From NCBI RefSeq assembly GCF_010015585.1, contig NW_022985089.1, positions 301,954 to 365,953 of the forward strand: DNA of 64,000 nt, read 5' to 3'. The notes under the pieces are model-generated. The model was not told where the DNA came from. It saw only the letters and a list, made by a program, of their open reading frames with translations, and searched no databases. Of this stretch, positions 1 through 11,171 are shown piece after piece (the stretch's first letter is position 1; every line of letters begins with the position of its first letter). This DNA is from Eremomyces bilateralis CBS 781.70. Taxonomy: Eukaryota; Ascomycota; Dothideomycetes; Eremomycetales; Eremomycetaceae. The position numbers were made by a program, and so were the translations under genes.

Positions 1-1103
1 CTGACCGCTAACCCTCCGCAGCATCCCCGTCCCTTCAAGCAGCAGATTGAGAACTACCATTGTGATCCATACGCCGAACCCAAAAGTCAGGAGAAACCTG
101 AATAGTTTGAAGACGGTAGACCACATGGATTCATCAACGACGACATGAAGAGGGCTAGTCTTGGCGCCTGAGCCACCTCTGGCACTGACGGTCCCTCCAG
201 CTGCACGAACACGACCAGCAACCGCCTGGCCAACAGCTTGGAGTTGCTCTTGGGAAAGTGCGCCGCCGTTACCTGCAGCATCTCTCCCTGCAACTTCACC
301 GGGTCCGAGCTCGGCTGCTCCCAATCGCTCCAAAGAACGCGTGTACAATGCCTCGCATGCAGGATTGGCGGCAAAGCGTCCAGTCTGGTATCGGTGAGCG
401 ACTATGTCCGGACGGTTTGCCCGGAGGCAGGCGGAGTAGAAGGCATTTTGCGCCGTTGCGCTTTGGGGGTTGTTGTTCGCAGTTTGTTCGAGGTGCGAGA
501 GAACCGATGACGAATTCGAGTTATTATTGGAGCCTCCAAACAGTCCCCGACGTTGTTGTTCGAAGACATTTCCATATCCCCCGACCTTCCGCAGACCGAA
601 TGGACCGAATGTTGTCGATGTAGAGTGATTTCTTCGGACAGATGAGAGATTTCGAACTTGGGGGTTAGTCAAGTGGAATCGATTGCGCGGTACTGCTGAC
701 ACCAGAGATTGCCAGGTCAAAGGAGAAAGACCAGTCGGGACTGTTTTCAATGCCGCGATATTCGGTTGAGTTAGAAACTCGGGTAGCGGGACGGTCACCC
801 CTTCTGAGGCATGCTTGGTAACAGCATCATGACCTAGCTGCCGCTCAGAGTGCAATCCCCTTGTGTCTTGCTTTTGAACGATTCGTGTTCGGGGCCGCGA
901 GTTCGTAGTCGGTCTTTGACCGGATGTTCGCCACGGGGTTGAGAGGATGGTTAACAACGACGGCAAGGCTTCAACTCCCGCCGAGAATGCGCTCTGAGTT
1001 AAAGAATTAGCGGCTGCTCTCTGAGGAGACACTTTTATAACGCGCAACAATGGTGATGATCCAATGCTTACCGCTGCCAGAAGATTGGCCTGTAAAGCCA
1101 TCC
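1..1103 (-). CDS. YME1: Mitochondrial i-AAA protease YME1, N-terminal part (partial)
   Basis: Inner-membrane ATP-dependent zinc metalloprotease that degrades misfolded proteins on the intermembrane-space side of mitochondria. The frame is open from an ATG at 1103 to the window edge, about 367 codons, with no intron needed. The first ~190 residues are Arg/Ser/Thr-rich with few acidic residues, like a mitochondrial presequence. A segment with NAFYSACLRANRPD followed by HRYQTGRFAANPACEAL matches the conserved N-terminal domain of fungal Yme1 as I know it. A single membrane segment (FRFLLTFGFGVWITMVVL) lies near residues 330-350. The AAA ATPase and HExxH protease domains would lie beyond position 1, so catalysis cannot be checked here. 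The start is the only in-frame ATG that includes the whole presequence-like part. Identification rests on recognised motifs, not an alignment. Confidence 0.86.
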
Positions 1104-2978
1104 CCACTAGAAAGCGAAGTTCGAGGGGACTCCCAGTCGGGGCTACTGGTCAACAAGCGCCAAATGAAGGGAATAAAGAAATGAAGAGATTAATGTGACG
1201 AAAAGCATGCCATAACTGTTCGACCAAGGATCAACCAATTCTCGTGCGGGACTCTGAATGCGGCGTAAAGATGATGATGACCACGACATTCGCGCGACTT
1301 CGCAACATGCGAATGTGGACTTTCGAACATCACGTGCATGGACTGTGCTACACGTGACCTGGACCAACAATCGAGAATGTTCCACCACTGTTCCGTGCAA
1401 TGGAGTTACGTCCAGGGGAAGACGAGATGTCGATGTCTTACCTTGGCAAAATACCTTAGGCATCAACCATGTTTGAATGTCAGGTGACAGATCCATGTCT
1501 AGTCAAGTTCATCTTCAGTTCAATGTTCCATTACTCACCTCTCACTGTGATGATTGATGCATTGATCCTGATCCGATCAAAATATGAATTCGGGAAAATA
1601 AGGTTAGTTCTGGATGGTACTTTTAACATTTAACTTTCTGGACATCGAAACATAATTGTATCAATAATCAAGCACCTCAACTCCTCCCCAGTCCCCACTG
1701 TAGTACTCTTCCTGGAGTTTCACCCCACGCCTCTTCTAGCGAAACCAAGAATAGATATCACAGGTGCTTCCACCCGAAGTCCCGATTCCCGAACAGAACA
1801 AATACGTACTGTGCGAGTGTGGCTATTATTCCCGATCATCGTACATAGTAGAGCTTAACAGCTCGAGGTCATGACTGAGGCAATCCCAATTTCCTTGACA
1901 GTTCACACTTCACAACAATCCAGGCTCAGCCCCGCAAGTCAACTCATATGCTCCTCAGGGGCTCACCGAGATTTCCGAGCATGGGATGATGTGCTGGAAT
2001 GGGGCAAGCCCTTGTATGTAACCTTTACCCGTCTGTCTGTCTCAACACTTAAGACTGAGTCAAATGTCAATAAGCAACGGATTTTTTTAGTTCTTTCAGC
2101 CGTTCTTGAGCGCTGCAATTCGGACTCCGGAGCAGGTGATATTTAGCCCCTCGTGTTAACAGAATCGCGGCTTGTCAAGGAACGGTACCACTGAGAGCTT
2201 CCGTCACATACTACCTATGAACCTCAAGTAAATGAGCCTGGCCCTCGGTTTAACTGCCATCCACCCGGAAATAACAATTCGGATCAGAGCATTTTCGTTG
2301 TCTTCTCGAGTCTTGCAAAAGTCTAGATTCCGGCGCCCGTCGGGTATCACAACCACGCGCATGCACAGAGCCGCTTCACGATCCCAAGGTTCGGTTTTGG
2401 TTTGGTGACCCCATGGACTCATGCTAAGAAAAGCCATGAGGGACCGGGGGATCCCCACTGATAGTCGTGTAGCCCCGGCTAGGCCCTACAAAAGCAAAGG
2501 CAAGCGTGGTTGATAGCACAACAGACCAATGTAAATCCGAGCATTCCGCTTCGAGGCCAATCAGGCTCACGAACTCGGACAGCGGCCCCGGCTCATTATT
2601 CCCAATTCGGTTTGGTCCTGGCAGCCTAAGTGCCTGGATACGAGCTCAGAGGATGGTTTTCAAGGGTTGCCATTGACAACACCCTTGACCATCTTCCCAT
2701 TTTCTCGCATAGGCGGCGTAGCTGAACTGCACCCGGTTTCGTGGCGCGTTTTAGTGAAGAAAGAAGAGATTGTGAGCGACTCGGCGCATCCATTGCGTGC
2801 GGCTTGCTTTTGAAGGATGGCTTGGTACGAGCGCTCGTTGACCGGAGGTTGATCTCCTCTCCGGCAATTCTCATCTTCTCCAACCCTTCTTGCTCGACGC
2901 GGTTCTTTCGTTGCGTCTCTTTCTATTGTCTAGCCAGTCGTTCCAAATCTCGTTTGTTTGAGTCGAAATTAAGTCACG
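1104..2978. other. Intergenic, divergent promoters of YME1 and the 2979 gene
   Basis: About 1.9 kb without a supportable gene. Open frames are short, overlap on both strands and lack family motifs. The part next to 2979 is pyrimidine-rich, like a fungal 5' leader. Confidence 0.6.
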
Positions 2979-4172
2979 ATGTCGCAAACCTACCGAATGT
3001 TTGCAGCGGCGCTGCTACCGCTGCTGGCCATGGCCGCAGCAGAAGCTGTGCCGGACCCGATGGTCACCACTGCTCCGCAGTTGGAGGGAAGGCAGAACGA
3101 TCAGACAGTCGTCGGATATGTTAACACGCACGGAACCTGTATGATCATTTGAAATGTATCGGCGCCTTAAGAACCATTTGCTAATAGTAGTCTCCAGTCT
3201 CTCCTATGTTCTGCCCTACCGGCAGGACATGGTCGCAAATGGGGACATACGGACGCTGCTGCACAACCACGGCGCGGAATTGTGAGATGCCAACGGGTTG
3301 CCTTTCAACGTCACTTCTTCTCGGCGAATCAGATACTACGATAACATGGTATGCATTTCCTTACCACCCCTCTACAATATCTATCTAACCTGTCTTGCAG
3401 CACATCTACTGATGCTCCGGTATGCATTGCCGACCTTGTCTACGACGACTTCAGCGATGCCACACCGGTGGTTTGGGCTGGCTGCGATATGCCCCGCTCC
3501 GCCGTTACTTTATACCGAACCAATCCTGGTGCTAGTAGCTCGTCGACGACGCGTGACACGACAACCTCAGATTCCTCCACCTCGGGCCAGACCACCAGCT
3601 CATCAAGCACATCAAGCCGCCTTACCCCTACCCTTCTCCCTAGCGACGGTGACAATGGCGGCGATGGTACCGGTGTCGTCAAAAAGAAGAAGGGCGGCAA
3701 CGGATGGATCGCGGGCGCCGTTATTGGACCCATTGCCGGCCTTGCGCTTATCGGTGCCCTGATCTTCTACCTCCTCCGCAAGAAGAAGTCCCCACCACCA
3801 GCTGCCGCTGCCGCTGCCGCTGCCCAGCAGCAACCACTGAACATGCCTCCTCCAGATATGTCGCACCAGTACCCCGGCCACATGTCCATGGTTGGCTCCC
3901 CGCCTCCGCAATATCAAACAGGCTTCGACCCGTCCAAGGGTCCTGTCGCTGGTGCAGTTCCCGTTGGCGCCCCGATGGACTCCTCGCAGCAGTACGCGTA
4001 TCCCCAGGGACAACCTGGTCAATATCCTCCCCAGCAAGGCCAAGAATATAAGGGATACTATCCACCTCAAGGACAGCCACAGGTGGCGGGCGTGCCACAC
4101 CCAGGACCGCCGCAGTCTCCGCAACCACAAGCGCCGCCGCAGCAGCAGGCTCCGGCGGCCGAACTGCAGTAA
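2979..4172 (+). CDS. Secreted single-pass membrane protein with Cys-rich ectodomain and Pro/Gln-rich tail
   Basis: Proposed exons 2979-3138, 3198-3348 and 3401-4172 give 360 residues. Both introns (59 and 52 nt) have GT-AG ends and keep the frame. The order is signal peptide (MFAAALLPLLAMAAAEA near residues 6-22), a Cys-rich ectodomain (CPTGRTWSQ, YGRCCTTTARNCE, GCLSTS), a Ser/Thr-rich stalk, one membrane helix near residues 204-228 flanked by KKKK and RKKK, then a cytoplasmic tail of alanine, Pro/Gln and QYPPQQGQ-type repeats. This architecture is like fungal WSC/MID2-type surface sensors, but I do not recognise a WSC domain, so a sensor role is only an inference. It converges with the GPI18 gene; 338 bp separate the two stop codons. 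Confidence 0.75.
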
Positions 4173-4510
4173 ACCTTGTCAGCGGTCAGGCGTGCGGTGG
4201 TGTCACAAGTGACAAGTAGTCGGACCTAGGTCCGGTCGATAGGTGTTTTCGGCTGGTTGGTATCAATTTGCAAGCGTCTTGCACGTGGAGCCCTTCATTT
4301 CAAAATCACATTTATGATTCTCATATCGTGTATTAATTCAGGGATGGAATTGGATCTGCATCGGGGTCGATCGGGGGAAATTGGGGAATTCCATATATGC
4401 GCCATGGTTTTTCTAACACTGGATCCCATACAATAGCATTCGTTAACTCTCGACCGATGTTACTTTTCTGATACTCTACAATAGACAATGCAGCCTTGAG
4501 CGACTTTTTC
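4173..4510. other. Convergent 3' intergenic region
   Basis: Spacer between two convergent genes; probably both 3' UTRs. No other feature seen. Confidence 0.6.
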
Positions 4511-6160
4511 TTATGCAGGAGGCAAGAACGCCCCATATAATCCCGCCTGTACGCCTGCGTAGATGATCATCCACATCACAATCGCTTTTGGCGGCACCAC
4601 CATCCTCCAAGTTGTGAACGGCACCATCAATGTGAGCTGCCATCGGCCCTGAACGGCCAAAGCAACAGCCATATACCACAACGGATATCCGCTGCAAAGC
4701 CGCAGAACAATTTGCACATGGTAGGACATGATGGCTGTGACCGCGAGCAGGAGCTGCGGAATGGCAAGGCGCGCTAGCACCATCTTCTGTATCTCTTGTC
4801 CTTCGTCATCATCTTTCCTCGCCTTCTTCACTCCATCAGAGGCACCTCCTGACCTCGATTCCTTCCCAATCTTCTCACGAGAAATGGGCGATCGCTCAAA
4901 CACAAGCTCCCCCCTTATCGCCGCCATACTACTTTGAATCAATAGACACAGCGCTGGCGCTACCATGACGAACAGCGGCAAGTTCGGGACCGTCCAGTAA
5001 TGCAGGAACCCCACGTCCCAGTACGTCGACTGGACAAAGGCATATATGCTTGGGGGGAAGCTCTTGCACCACGGCCGGGGTTCGCGAACTGCGGAGGACG
5101 CACCGCAAAACTGCTGCCACGCGAGATATTGCGGGTATGAGAATGTAAGGAGGACGAGAAGGCCCGACGGGATGATGAGTGATGCTCGAAGGAGCGGGTG
5201 GGTTGGTGCGCGAGTGGCGAATAGGGGCGGAGAAGTAAAGAATTGCTGGGTGGCGGAGAGGATACGGCGGAAGAATGGGAGGCGGGCTAGGGGGTGAGAG
5301 AGGGTGGAGAGAAGGTCGAGGAGGTAGATCGCCCCGCTGAAGAGGCCATTGCTGCGGGGGAGAACGGCAAGGGACAGCAAGATGGCGGAGGGGAGCAGCC
5401 AAAGGTGTCTAAGAGGAGACGGAGATGTGAATAAAGCCTTGTTGCTGTGGTAGAGGGACTGGAGATAGAAGTAGAGAGACGTGAAGTGTAAAAAGGAGAA
5501 TAGTGATTCGCCGTAGGGGGCAGTTAAAAAGACACCAGCCGGGGAAAGGACGTGGAGCGCAGCAGTGGTGAATGCAATTGAGTCATCAAAACCTGCGTGG
5601 TTTGAAGATCCCGTAATAAACAGCGTGAGGTAGTAGAGGACAAAAACCGATAAGAGGTGGGACGTATTCGTGATGATCAAGCCAGACCAGATGTAGTTTA
5701 AGATTGATGACGATGCGGGATGGATGCCTGCTTGATTGTTAGCCGGTTCGACACGTGGATTATCAAGCATTAACGAGCACATACAATCGGCAACATATCG
5801 AATTAACGTCGCAAAGCCCCAACTAAACGCCCATTGCTGCTCGTAGCGGTAACCGTCCCGGGCAATATCGGTGAAGTACACGGCATCCCAGCGAAGGAAC
5901 CGGAGCAACCATCTCGATGACAGCGCTAGATGTGGAGACGTTGGTTTGTCGTAGACAGCTTCTGCACAATCTCTTACGGCCGAACCTCCGCCACCGAAGC
6001 CATTGCCCTCTCCTAGTAGATAGACGGAGGACGTGTCATAGCCAGACCATGGGCTGAATAATATAATGCCCACTAGACAGGCTTTCCAGACGAGGAAAAT
6101 GACGAGGAGGGAAAGAAGGGGATGGCGATGAGGCTCAATTCGTTGCCTCCATGTTGACAT
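4511..6160 (-). CDS. GPI18: GPI mannosyltransferase 2 (PIG-V/Gpi18)
   Basis: ER membrane enzyme adding the second mannose to the GPI anchor precursor from dolichol-phosphate mannose. The N-terminal lumenal motif FLRWDAVYFTDIARDGYRYE is the PIG-V signature, followed by GFATLIRYVADC and many hydrophobic helices ending in LYGAFLPPA. The frame is open for 549 codons, but 5728-5784 has the hallmarks of a 57-nt intron: donor gtatgt, branch-like gctaac, acceptor caagcag. It is a multiple of three with no stop, so removing it gives 530 residues and joins YVADC to IHPASS. A charged loop (KIGKESRSGGASDGVKKARKD) separates the last helices. The start is the first ATG, just before the first hydrophobic helix. 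Length fits the family. Confidence 0.9.
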   Translation of the reverse strand: MSTWRQRIEPHRHPLLSLLVIFLVWKACLVGIILFSPWSGYDTSSVYLLGEGNGFGGGGSAVRDCAEAVYDKPTSPHLALSSRWLLRFLRWDAVYFTDIARDGYRYEQQWAFSWGFATLIRYVADCMCSLMLDNPRVEPANNQAGIHPASSSILNYIWSGLIITNTSHLLSVFVLYYLTLFITGSSNHAGFDDSIAFTTAALHVLSPAGVFLTAPYGESLFSFLHFTSLYFYLQSLYHSNKALFTSPSPLRHLWLLPSAILLSLAVLPRSNGLFSGAIYLLDLLSTLSHPLARLPFFRRILSATQQFFTSPPLFATRAPTHPLLRASLIIPSGLLVLLTFSYPQYLAWQQFCGASSAVREPRPWCKSFPPSIYAFVQSTYWDVGFLHYWTVPNLPLFVMVAPALCLLIQSSMAAIRGELVFERSPISREKIGKESRSGGASDGVKKARKDDDEGQEIQKMVLARLAIPQLLLAVTAIMSYHVQIVLRLCSGYPLWYMAVALAVQGRWQLTLMVPFTTWRMVVPPKAIVMWMIIYAGVQAGLYGAFLPPA

Positions 6161-7790
6161 TTGTGCGAATGATTTTATATCCTTGACTATCTGTCAGATT
6201 GCCGGATATCTTTCAAGACCTCGAAAGCATTCGATGTATCGTCCAACTGTTTGGATTAGATTCGGCCGTCGATCTCATGCATGTGATGGATCGGAGGTTC
6301 TGAGTTCGCCGTGGCCCCGATGTGCCGATATTCGTCCACGTTTCGGGCCGCTGATAGTCCGATGTTCCCACACCATGCCCACTTCCCAGACTAAGAGTGA
6401 GGAGAGTGAATCAACTGTTAAGAGACCAGTGATGATTTTTGTGCTTAGAAGAGGCTGACCTTCACGCGGCATTTGCGGTGGAATTTAGGAATTAGGACGT
6501 CTCATTCGCTCAGCCAGTCCCGCATGCTTCCGAGTCTCAGCTCATCACCTGGGCAAATCTAGTTGTGCAACTTCTCTAATTACCGCAAGCACTGCCAATT
6601 TCTGTATAAGATCGACCTATCAGAGCAGCATTCGATCCAAGCGAGCGAATGGAATACCGCCCAAGTCTCAAATGTCTCAGCTAAGTCAATACCGAGAAAT
6701 GCAGGATACGGACATACGGACGTAGGGACGGATGTACGGATGTACGCGTATTAAACTCACCCTGCGTCCGTACGAACTGGAACAACTCTCCTCCCCGGGT
6801 GAGGAACAGAAACATAAATCCGTAGCAGTTAGGTCATACCGTCTCAGGCTCTCAGCACATACCTCACCAATTTATGGAGCATTCGTTGGTCGAGACCTGT
6901 TTGACGATTTGAGTTTTGACCGGACACGAAAAGGCCCCAAGACCCAAGTCCTTCACTTTGGTCATCCAATGACGGCGGTGATCCTCAACTCGGTCGGGTG
7001 GTCGGGAGTCCGAGTGGGGATGTGAGGCGTTTTTGGTTTTTAACATGTCTGCACTTGGCCCCCGGCGTTGCTTGTGTTTAAGTAGGGCTGATCTGTGAGA
7101 GCCAAGATGCCCATGTCATGCTCACTACTTTTCGAGTTCAACGTGAGGTCAGAATCCAGATGGTATTCGAATCAAAGAGGTTGGAGAGGTGATGATAGTT
7201 GAAACGCCTTGAGTCGCTTTCTCCGTCACTGCTACACTGGTGGAGTCCACCCTTCCTGCTGATCTCACTACTTTATATGCGTTTGATTACGCCCTACACG
7301 AGCTTCTTCATCACCCACCACATTCCTCCCAATCTATGACCCTAGCCCATCCGTCGATTCCGGTTGGTGATTGGCACTACACATCATTCGCGTCACCATC
7401 CCACTTAATACTGTTCTGAACGCCCCCCTTGCCTCCAGAGCGTGTCCCCTGGAATTTTGTGACAGGAAACGCCGCGACATACCGCCCTCGGTTTGCTTTG
7501 CGAAAGTCAAGTGAAAGGATTGAGTTTAGATGCTCCATCTCAGGCGACGAAGCTTCCTTCTTTTCTCATCCAATACTTGGGATCCCGTTCTCTTTCTATA
7601 CGATCGTGCCTCTCAGGACTAAATCATCCAAGACCCCGCACTGCATCCATACACCGACTTAACCTCATACGATCCTCACGATACGTCCGCCCCCCAGTCG
7701 TTCGAGGAGCTACGATGTTCCTCACCGATCATTTTCCGCGGTCCCGGTTTATAGACTAAACCGTGACTGTGAATTTACCTTTCCATCACC
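6161..7790. other. Intergenic, divergent promoters
   Basis: About 1.6 kb between divergent genes. It holds a degenerate short tandem repeat (6705-6748) and, from about 7250, a pyrimidine-rich stretch likely to be the 5' leader of the 7791 gene. No supportable coding sequence. Confidence 0.55.
6705..6748. repeat. Degenerate short tandem repeat (acggay-type)
   Basis: Runs of acgga separated by 2-4 bases (gatacggacatacggacgta, then gacggatgtacggatgtacg) read as a decayed microsatellite in intergenic DNA. Confidence 0.55.
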
Positions 7791-9872
7791 ATGTTCATGT
7801 CGCTCCTCACAGCCGACGCTGCTGCCCAACATGGTCACGAATTCTCCCCTACACGGGACCTGAGTCCCGGTGCGAATCCCTACTTCTATTTACCACAATC
7901 CCTTAGTACCCTACCGGCCGCGGGACTCCGCGGCCTGTCGTATAGGAACGGTCCGCGGTCGAGTAACCTTAAGCCGACAATAAGGTCCAGGTCACAGTCA
8001 GTTGTGAAGACCCCGAAGACTATATCGTTTGCAGACGAACTACCTCTACCCATTGAGGTTCGGATTGCAGCACAGCAGGAAGGGGACGATGACGTACGAA
8101 ACCAGTCACCATCATTGAGCAGCGTCGAAACCCCCGTTCAATCAAGAGCAAGTCCAGGGAACGTTGCGGATGCCTCCTCGAACAATAGCATAAAGTCGTC
8201 ACGGAAAGGCGGTTCGGAATGCCGTCCCAAACAAACCCTCAATTTCGCCCACCCTCCGCCATTGGGATCCAAGTACCAAAGGCTCCATATCAAGCCTCGC
8301 CTCCTCCTCCAGCTGCAAGAGATCGCCATGAGCGGACGCCCCGAGCCAGCTTTCGAAGTAGTCCCATCCTCCCGCCTCCCGTTACGCCTCGCCCGGAAGC
8401 TCGCCCGTCTGCATCACCATTTCAACACGGCACTTGGGCCAGATGACATGGTCGTCTTTCGGGCTGATGGGCTGCTGGCCCACCATGACGAAGATAACTG
8501 GGATGCCCGCGAACCACTTGGCCTCATCCGTATATCATCCGATGGATATGCGGACGTTTGCTTGAACGACGGGTCAATATGGCGCGCTTCGCCACGCAAT
8601 CGTGGGAGGTATGATTTTACCTACATTGACGAGCATGGCGTCCCACGGACGGTACGATGGATCTCAAGACCGGTGCGCAGAAACCATGCTCGATCCAGCA
8701 GTCCGCTTGCAGGTGGTTTGCCCGTCACCGAGGAGCAAAAGTTCATTTTCAGTTCCATTATGCCGGACTCAAGGCGTCATCCAATCATTGCCACAATGAC
8801 GCCCACGGGCATGGATATCTTCTCACAGTACAAAGTGCCCGGCTCGCGAGCTCGACAACACGATAAAATGCCATTGGAAACGGAGCGCGTGTGCGCAGAT
8901 CAACGCTCATTTATGGAGCGTACTGCAACTCCAGAGTCATTCCCAATCGAGACCGACGATCTATTGCGTAAGCTTATCCTCGTTTCAGGAATCTGGGTAT
9001 GTTTCCAGGAAGAGTGGGCAACAGGGACGCCTTTTCCGTCCGCTTCAACTCAGACTCGGGGAAGGAAACCAACGCGGACGTTTTCAACTCCCGTGCCAGC
9101 GAACCCTTCCGCCGCGGATCCGCAACCTGTCGAATCCAATACTGTGGCTGTATCGCCAGTGCTTCGACATGATCCAGAGCATTCTCGCCCGCCGCTTTGT
9201 CTCCAACTACACCATCGTTCCAAAACAAGCAGTATCCCCGTTTCCGAGCTCATCTCTCCAACCCGGGCCTCCTCACCCCGCTCCATATCTTTGTCTGTTC
9301 CTCCCAGCAATCGGGTTGCCTCTTCCCCATTCCGCTCCACACATCGCCACTCATACATGAATCCCACGACACCCATCTCCAGACCCGTTTCCCCAACAAA
9401 AACCACGACTACAACCTACATCGCTTCCGATCGACCCCATCCTCTTACCACACCGACCCATCATACCTCCAGCATCAACCCCTTCCACCGCCTCTCGAGC
9501 GTCCTCCCCCATCGACGACACTCCGTCTCCGCGCCCAATTCCTCGACCAAGACCCCACAGCCTGCACTACAGGCCATCTCGCCGACATCAAAGCTGGAGT
9601 ATGAATCGCCCGATCAGAGCAAGGCTACGGTTGCCGGGGTATTCAGACCCCAAGCGAGGGCGGTTTCGATGATCCAGGGGACGGGGGAGGTCGGCAGGCC
9701 GTGGGAGGGCTGGCAGGGTGGAGAGACTGGCATACCCATCGGGAATGGCGTGAGCTATGATGAGGGACCAGGGTTCGAGACGGATCGGGAGGGGGAGAAG
9801 AAGAAGCGGTGGGGGAGGTTGAGGAGGGTGATGGGCTTTGGGAAGCTGAGAAAGGGGAAGAAGGATGAGTGA
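7791..9872 (+). CDS. Conserved-looking Ser/Pro-rich protein, function unknown
   Basis: Uninterrupted 693-residue frame from an ATG in a good context (caccatgttc). The N-terminal ~170 residues are Ser/Arg-rich and low in complexity. Residues ~175-345 look folded and globular: SRLPLRLARKLARLHHHFN, DDMVVFRADGLLAHHDEDNW, DGSIWRASPRNRGRYDFTYI, IFSSIMPDSRRHPIIATM. A 300-residue Ser/Pro/Thr-rich region follows, and the protein ends in a very basic tail (EKKKRWGRLRRVMGFGKLRK). The globular region suggests a fungal-specific domain, but I do not recognise it and assign no function. The basic end could bind acidic lipid or nucleic acid; this is inference. No intron is needed, and nothing suggests decay. 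Confidence 0.75.
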   Translation: MFMSLLTADAAAQHGHEFSPTRDLSPGANPYFYLPQSLSTLPAAGLRGLSYRNGPRSSNLKPTIRSRSQSVVKTPKTISFADELPLPIEVRIAAQQEGDDDVRNQSPSLSSVETPVQSRASPGNVADASSNNSIKSSRKGGSECRPKQTLNFAHPPPLGSKYQRLHIKPRLLLQLQEIAMSGRPEPAFEVVPSSRLPLRLARKLARLHHHFNTALGPDDMVVFRADGLLAHHDEDNWDAREPLGLIRISSDGYADVCLNDGSIWRASPRNRGRYDFTYIDEHGVPRTVRWISRPVRRNHARSSSPLAGGLPVTEEQKFIFSSIMPDSRRHPIIATMTPTGMDIFSQYKVPGSRARQHDKMPLETERVCADQRSFMERTATPESFPIETDDLLRKLILVSGIWVCFQEEWATGTPFPSASTQTRGRKPTRTFSTPVPANPSAADPQPVESNTVAVSPVLRHDPEHSRPPLCLQLHHRSKTSSIPVSELISPTRASSPRSISLSVPPSNRVASSPFRSTHRHSYMNPTTPISRPVSPTKTTTTTYIASDRPHPLTTPTHHTSSINPFHRLSSVLPHRRHSVSAPNSSTKTPQPALQAISPTSKLEYESPDQSKATVAGVFRPQARAVSMIQGTGEVGRPWEGWQGGETGIPIGNGVSYDEGPGFETDREGEKKKRWGRLRRVMGFGKLRKGKKDE

Positions 9873-10698
9873 GCTCCATGTACTGAGTATGGTTGCACTC
9901 GACTGTATAGGTTGTACGATACTATAGTCTTGTGTTGACATTGCATTGCGTCCATCGGTTTTGGTCATGATGGCGTTTGGCTCATCAACTGCTCCTTGCC
10001 CCCATGATAAGGCAGTTGGCCGAGTGTTCCAATGCCTAGACGAACAGGTGCAACGCTCCACTTGTTTGTAGTACGGCGATAGGGAAGAATAGCCTATCTA
10101 TTCTGTGAAATCGCTACTTGCAATGCCTTTATGCTGCCTGTAATTCGCCGTGTTAACTGCAATCTAGCACCATCCCCAGAAACGATGTGAGCAAGAATAC
10201 TTGCCATTCTCGCTTCAGGTTCTGGGAAGCCTATATTCATGATGCTATCCAGAAAGTAATTACGAGCGGAGGATGTCGCTACTATATACTCCCATTTTTT
10301 CTACATGCACCAACTAGAAAGAGTGGATCGAAGGAGTCTCACATATTAGAGCACCGCCGCTTTCCTGGTCAGTGTAGTAGAGTGCATACAATTTTGAAGC
10401 ACATTCAAAAGCCTTCTAGTGGATATCCGGTCCGCACGGAGATATAGGTCGGAAGAGCTGTTGGCTTTTCCTCGTAGTTAGGCCGCTATGTCGATCCGAT
10501 ATGCTGAATTACTGGCGAGCATGGTCGTCCAGATCTACACAGATGCGTCAAGCAAAGAGTCATTAGGGAAATGTGCAGATCACACCTCTTTTTCACGCAT
10601 TTCTACTTCCGTAACCCTTGTTGCCAGGGTCAAATGTCTTAAGAGGGACTGGTAACTATGAGCTATTGAGTCTATATAAATTCCGGCAGTCTCTTGCA
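9873..10698. other. Intergenic
   Basis: 3' flank of the preceding gene running up to the MITE. No supportable gene. Confidence 0.5.
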
Positions 10699-10707
10699 TC
10701 TCACAAT
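10699..10707 (+). repeat. Target site duplication of MITE, left copy
   Basis: tctcacaat, repeated identically at 11163-11171, immediately outside the terminal inverted repeats. Confidence 0.8.
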
Positions 10708-11162
10708 GGCTGGTGAGATTTTCCCCCCCGTTTTTGAGATTTTCCCCCCTCAGGAGTACCAAAATCACCACATTTCAACTTCAACGCCAAACAGCTCAAC
10801 ACCAGCTTCGAAATAATATAATTTTTAAATGCTTAGAAAAATACTAAAGCCTGGGTAACTGAGCCTACTATTTTAGATCTCTACATACCCCCTGCGTTGT
10901 GGTTTAATTTTGTGCTGAAGTTGGTGAGTTGTATGAAAAAACTGCCATAACTTTAATCCTAAATCACGTAACACCACAACTTATTAGGATTAAATTTCGG
11001 AGTCTAGGAGCAAGAGGGAGTCCTAAAGAACTCTATCTAAGTTTTGAATTTAAAAATAATGTTGAAAGTGTGGCTATATTGCCTTGTAAATTTCCAAAGC
11101 GGCGGTTTTGGTACTTCTGAAGGGGGGAAAATCTCAAAACGGGGGGGAAAATCTCACCAGCC
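10708..11162. mobile_element. Mutator-like MITE (455 bp, non-autonomous)
   Basis: Both ends carry a terminal inverted repeat of about 60 bp (10708-10767 and 11103-11162) beginning ggctggtgagattttccccc, with a second gagattttcccccc block about 20 bp further in. The two arms differ by only a few bases. Identical 9-bp duplications (tctcacaat) flank the element. The AT-rich interior carries no transposase. A 9-bp duplication with long terminal repeats is typical of Mutator-like (MULE) elements, so this is probably a MULE-derived MITE mobilised in trans. Near-identity of the arms and a perfect duplication suggest fairly recent insertion (inference). Confidence 0.82.
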
Positions 11163-11171
11163 TCTCACAAT
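11163..11171 (+). repeat. Target site duplication of MITE, right copy
   Basis: tctcacaat, identical to 10699-10707. Confidence 0.8.

Noticed and set aside
3612-4130. Long minus-strand open frame opposite the 2979 gene
   Set aside because: Low-complexity mirror of the Pro/Gln/Ala-rich coding strand; no start context, motif or independent splice signals.
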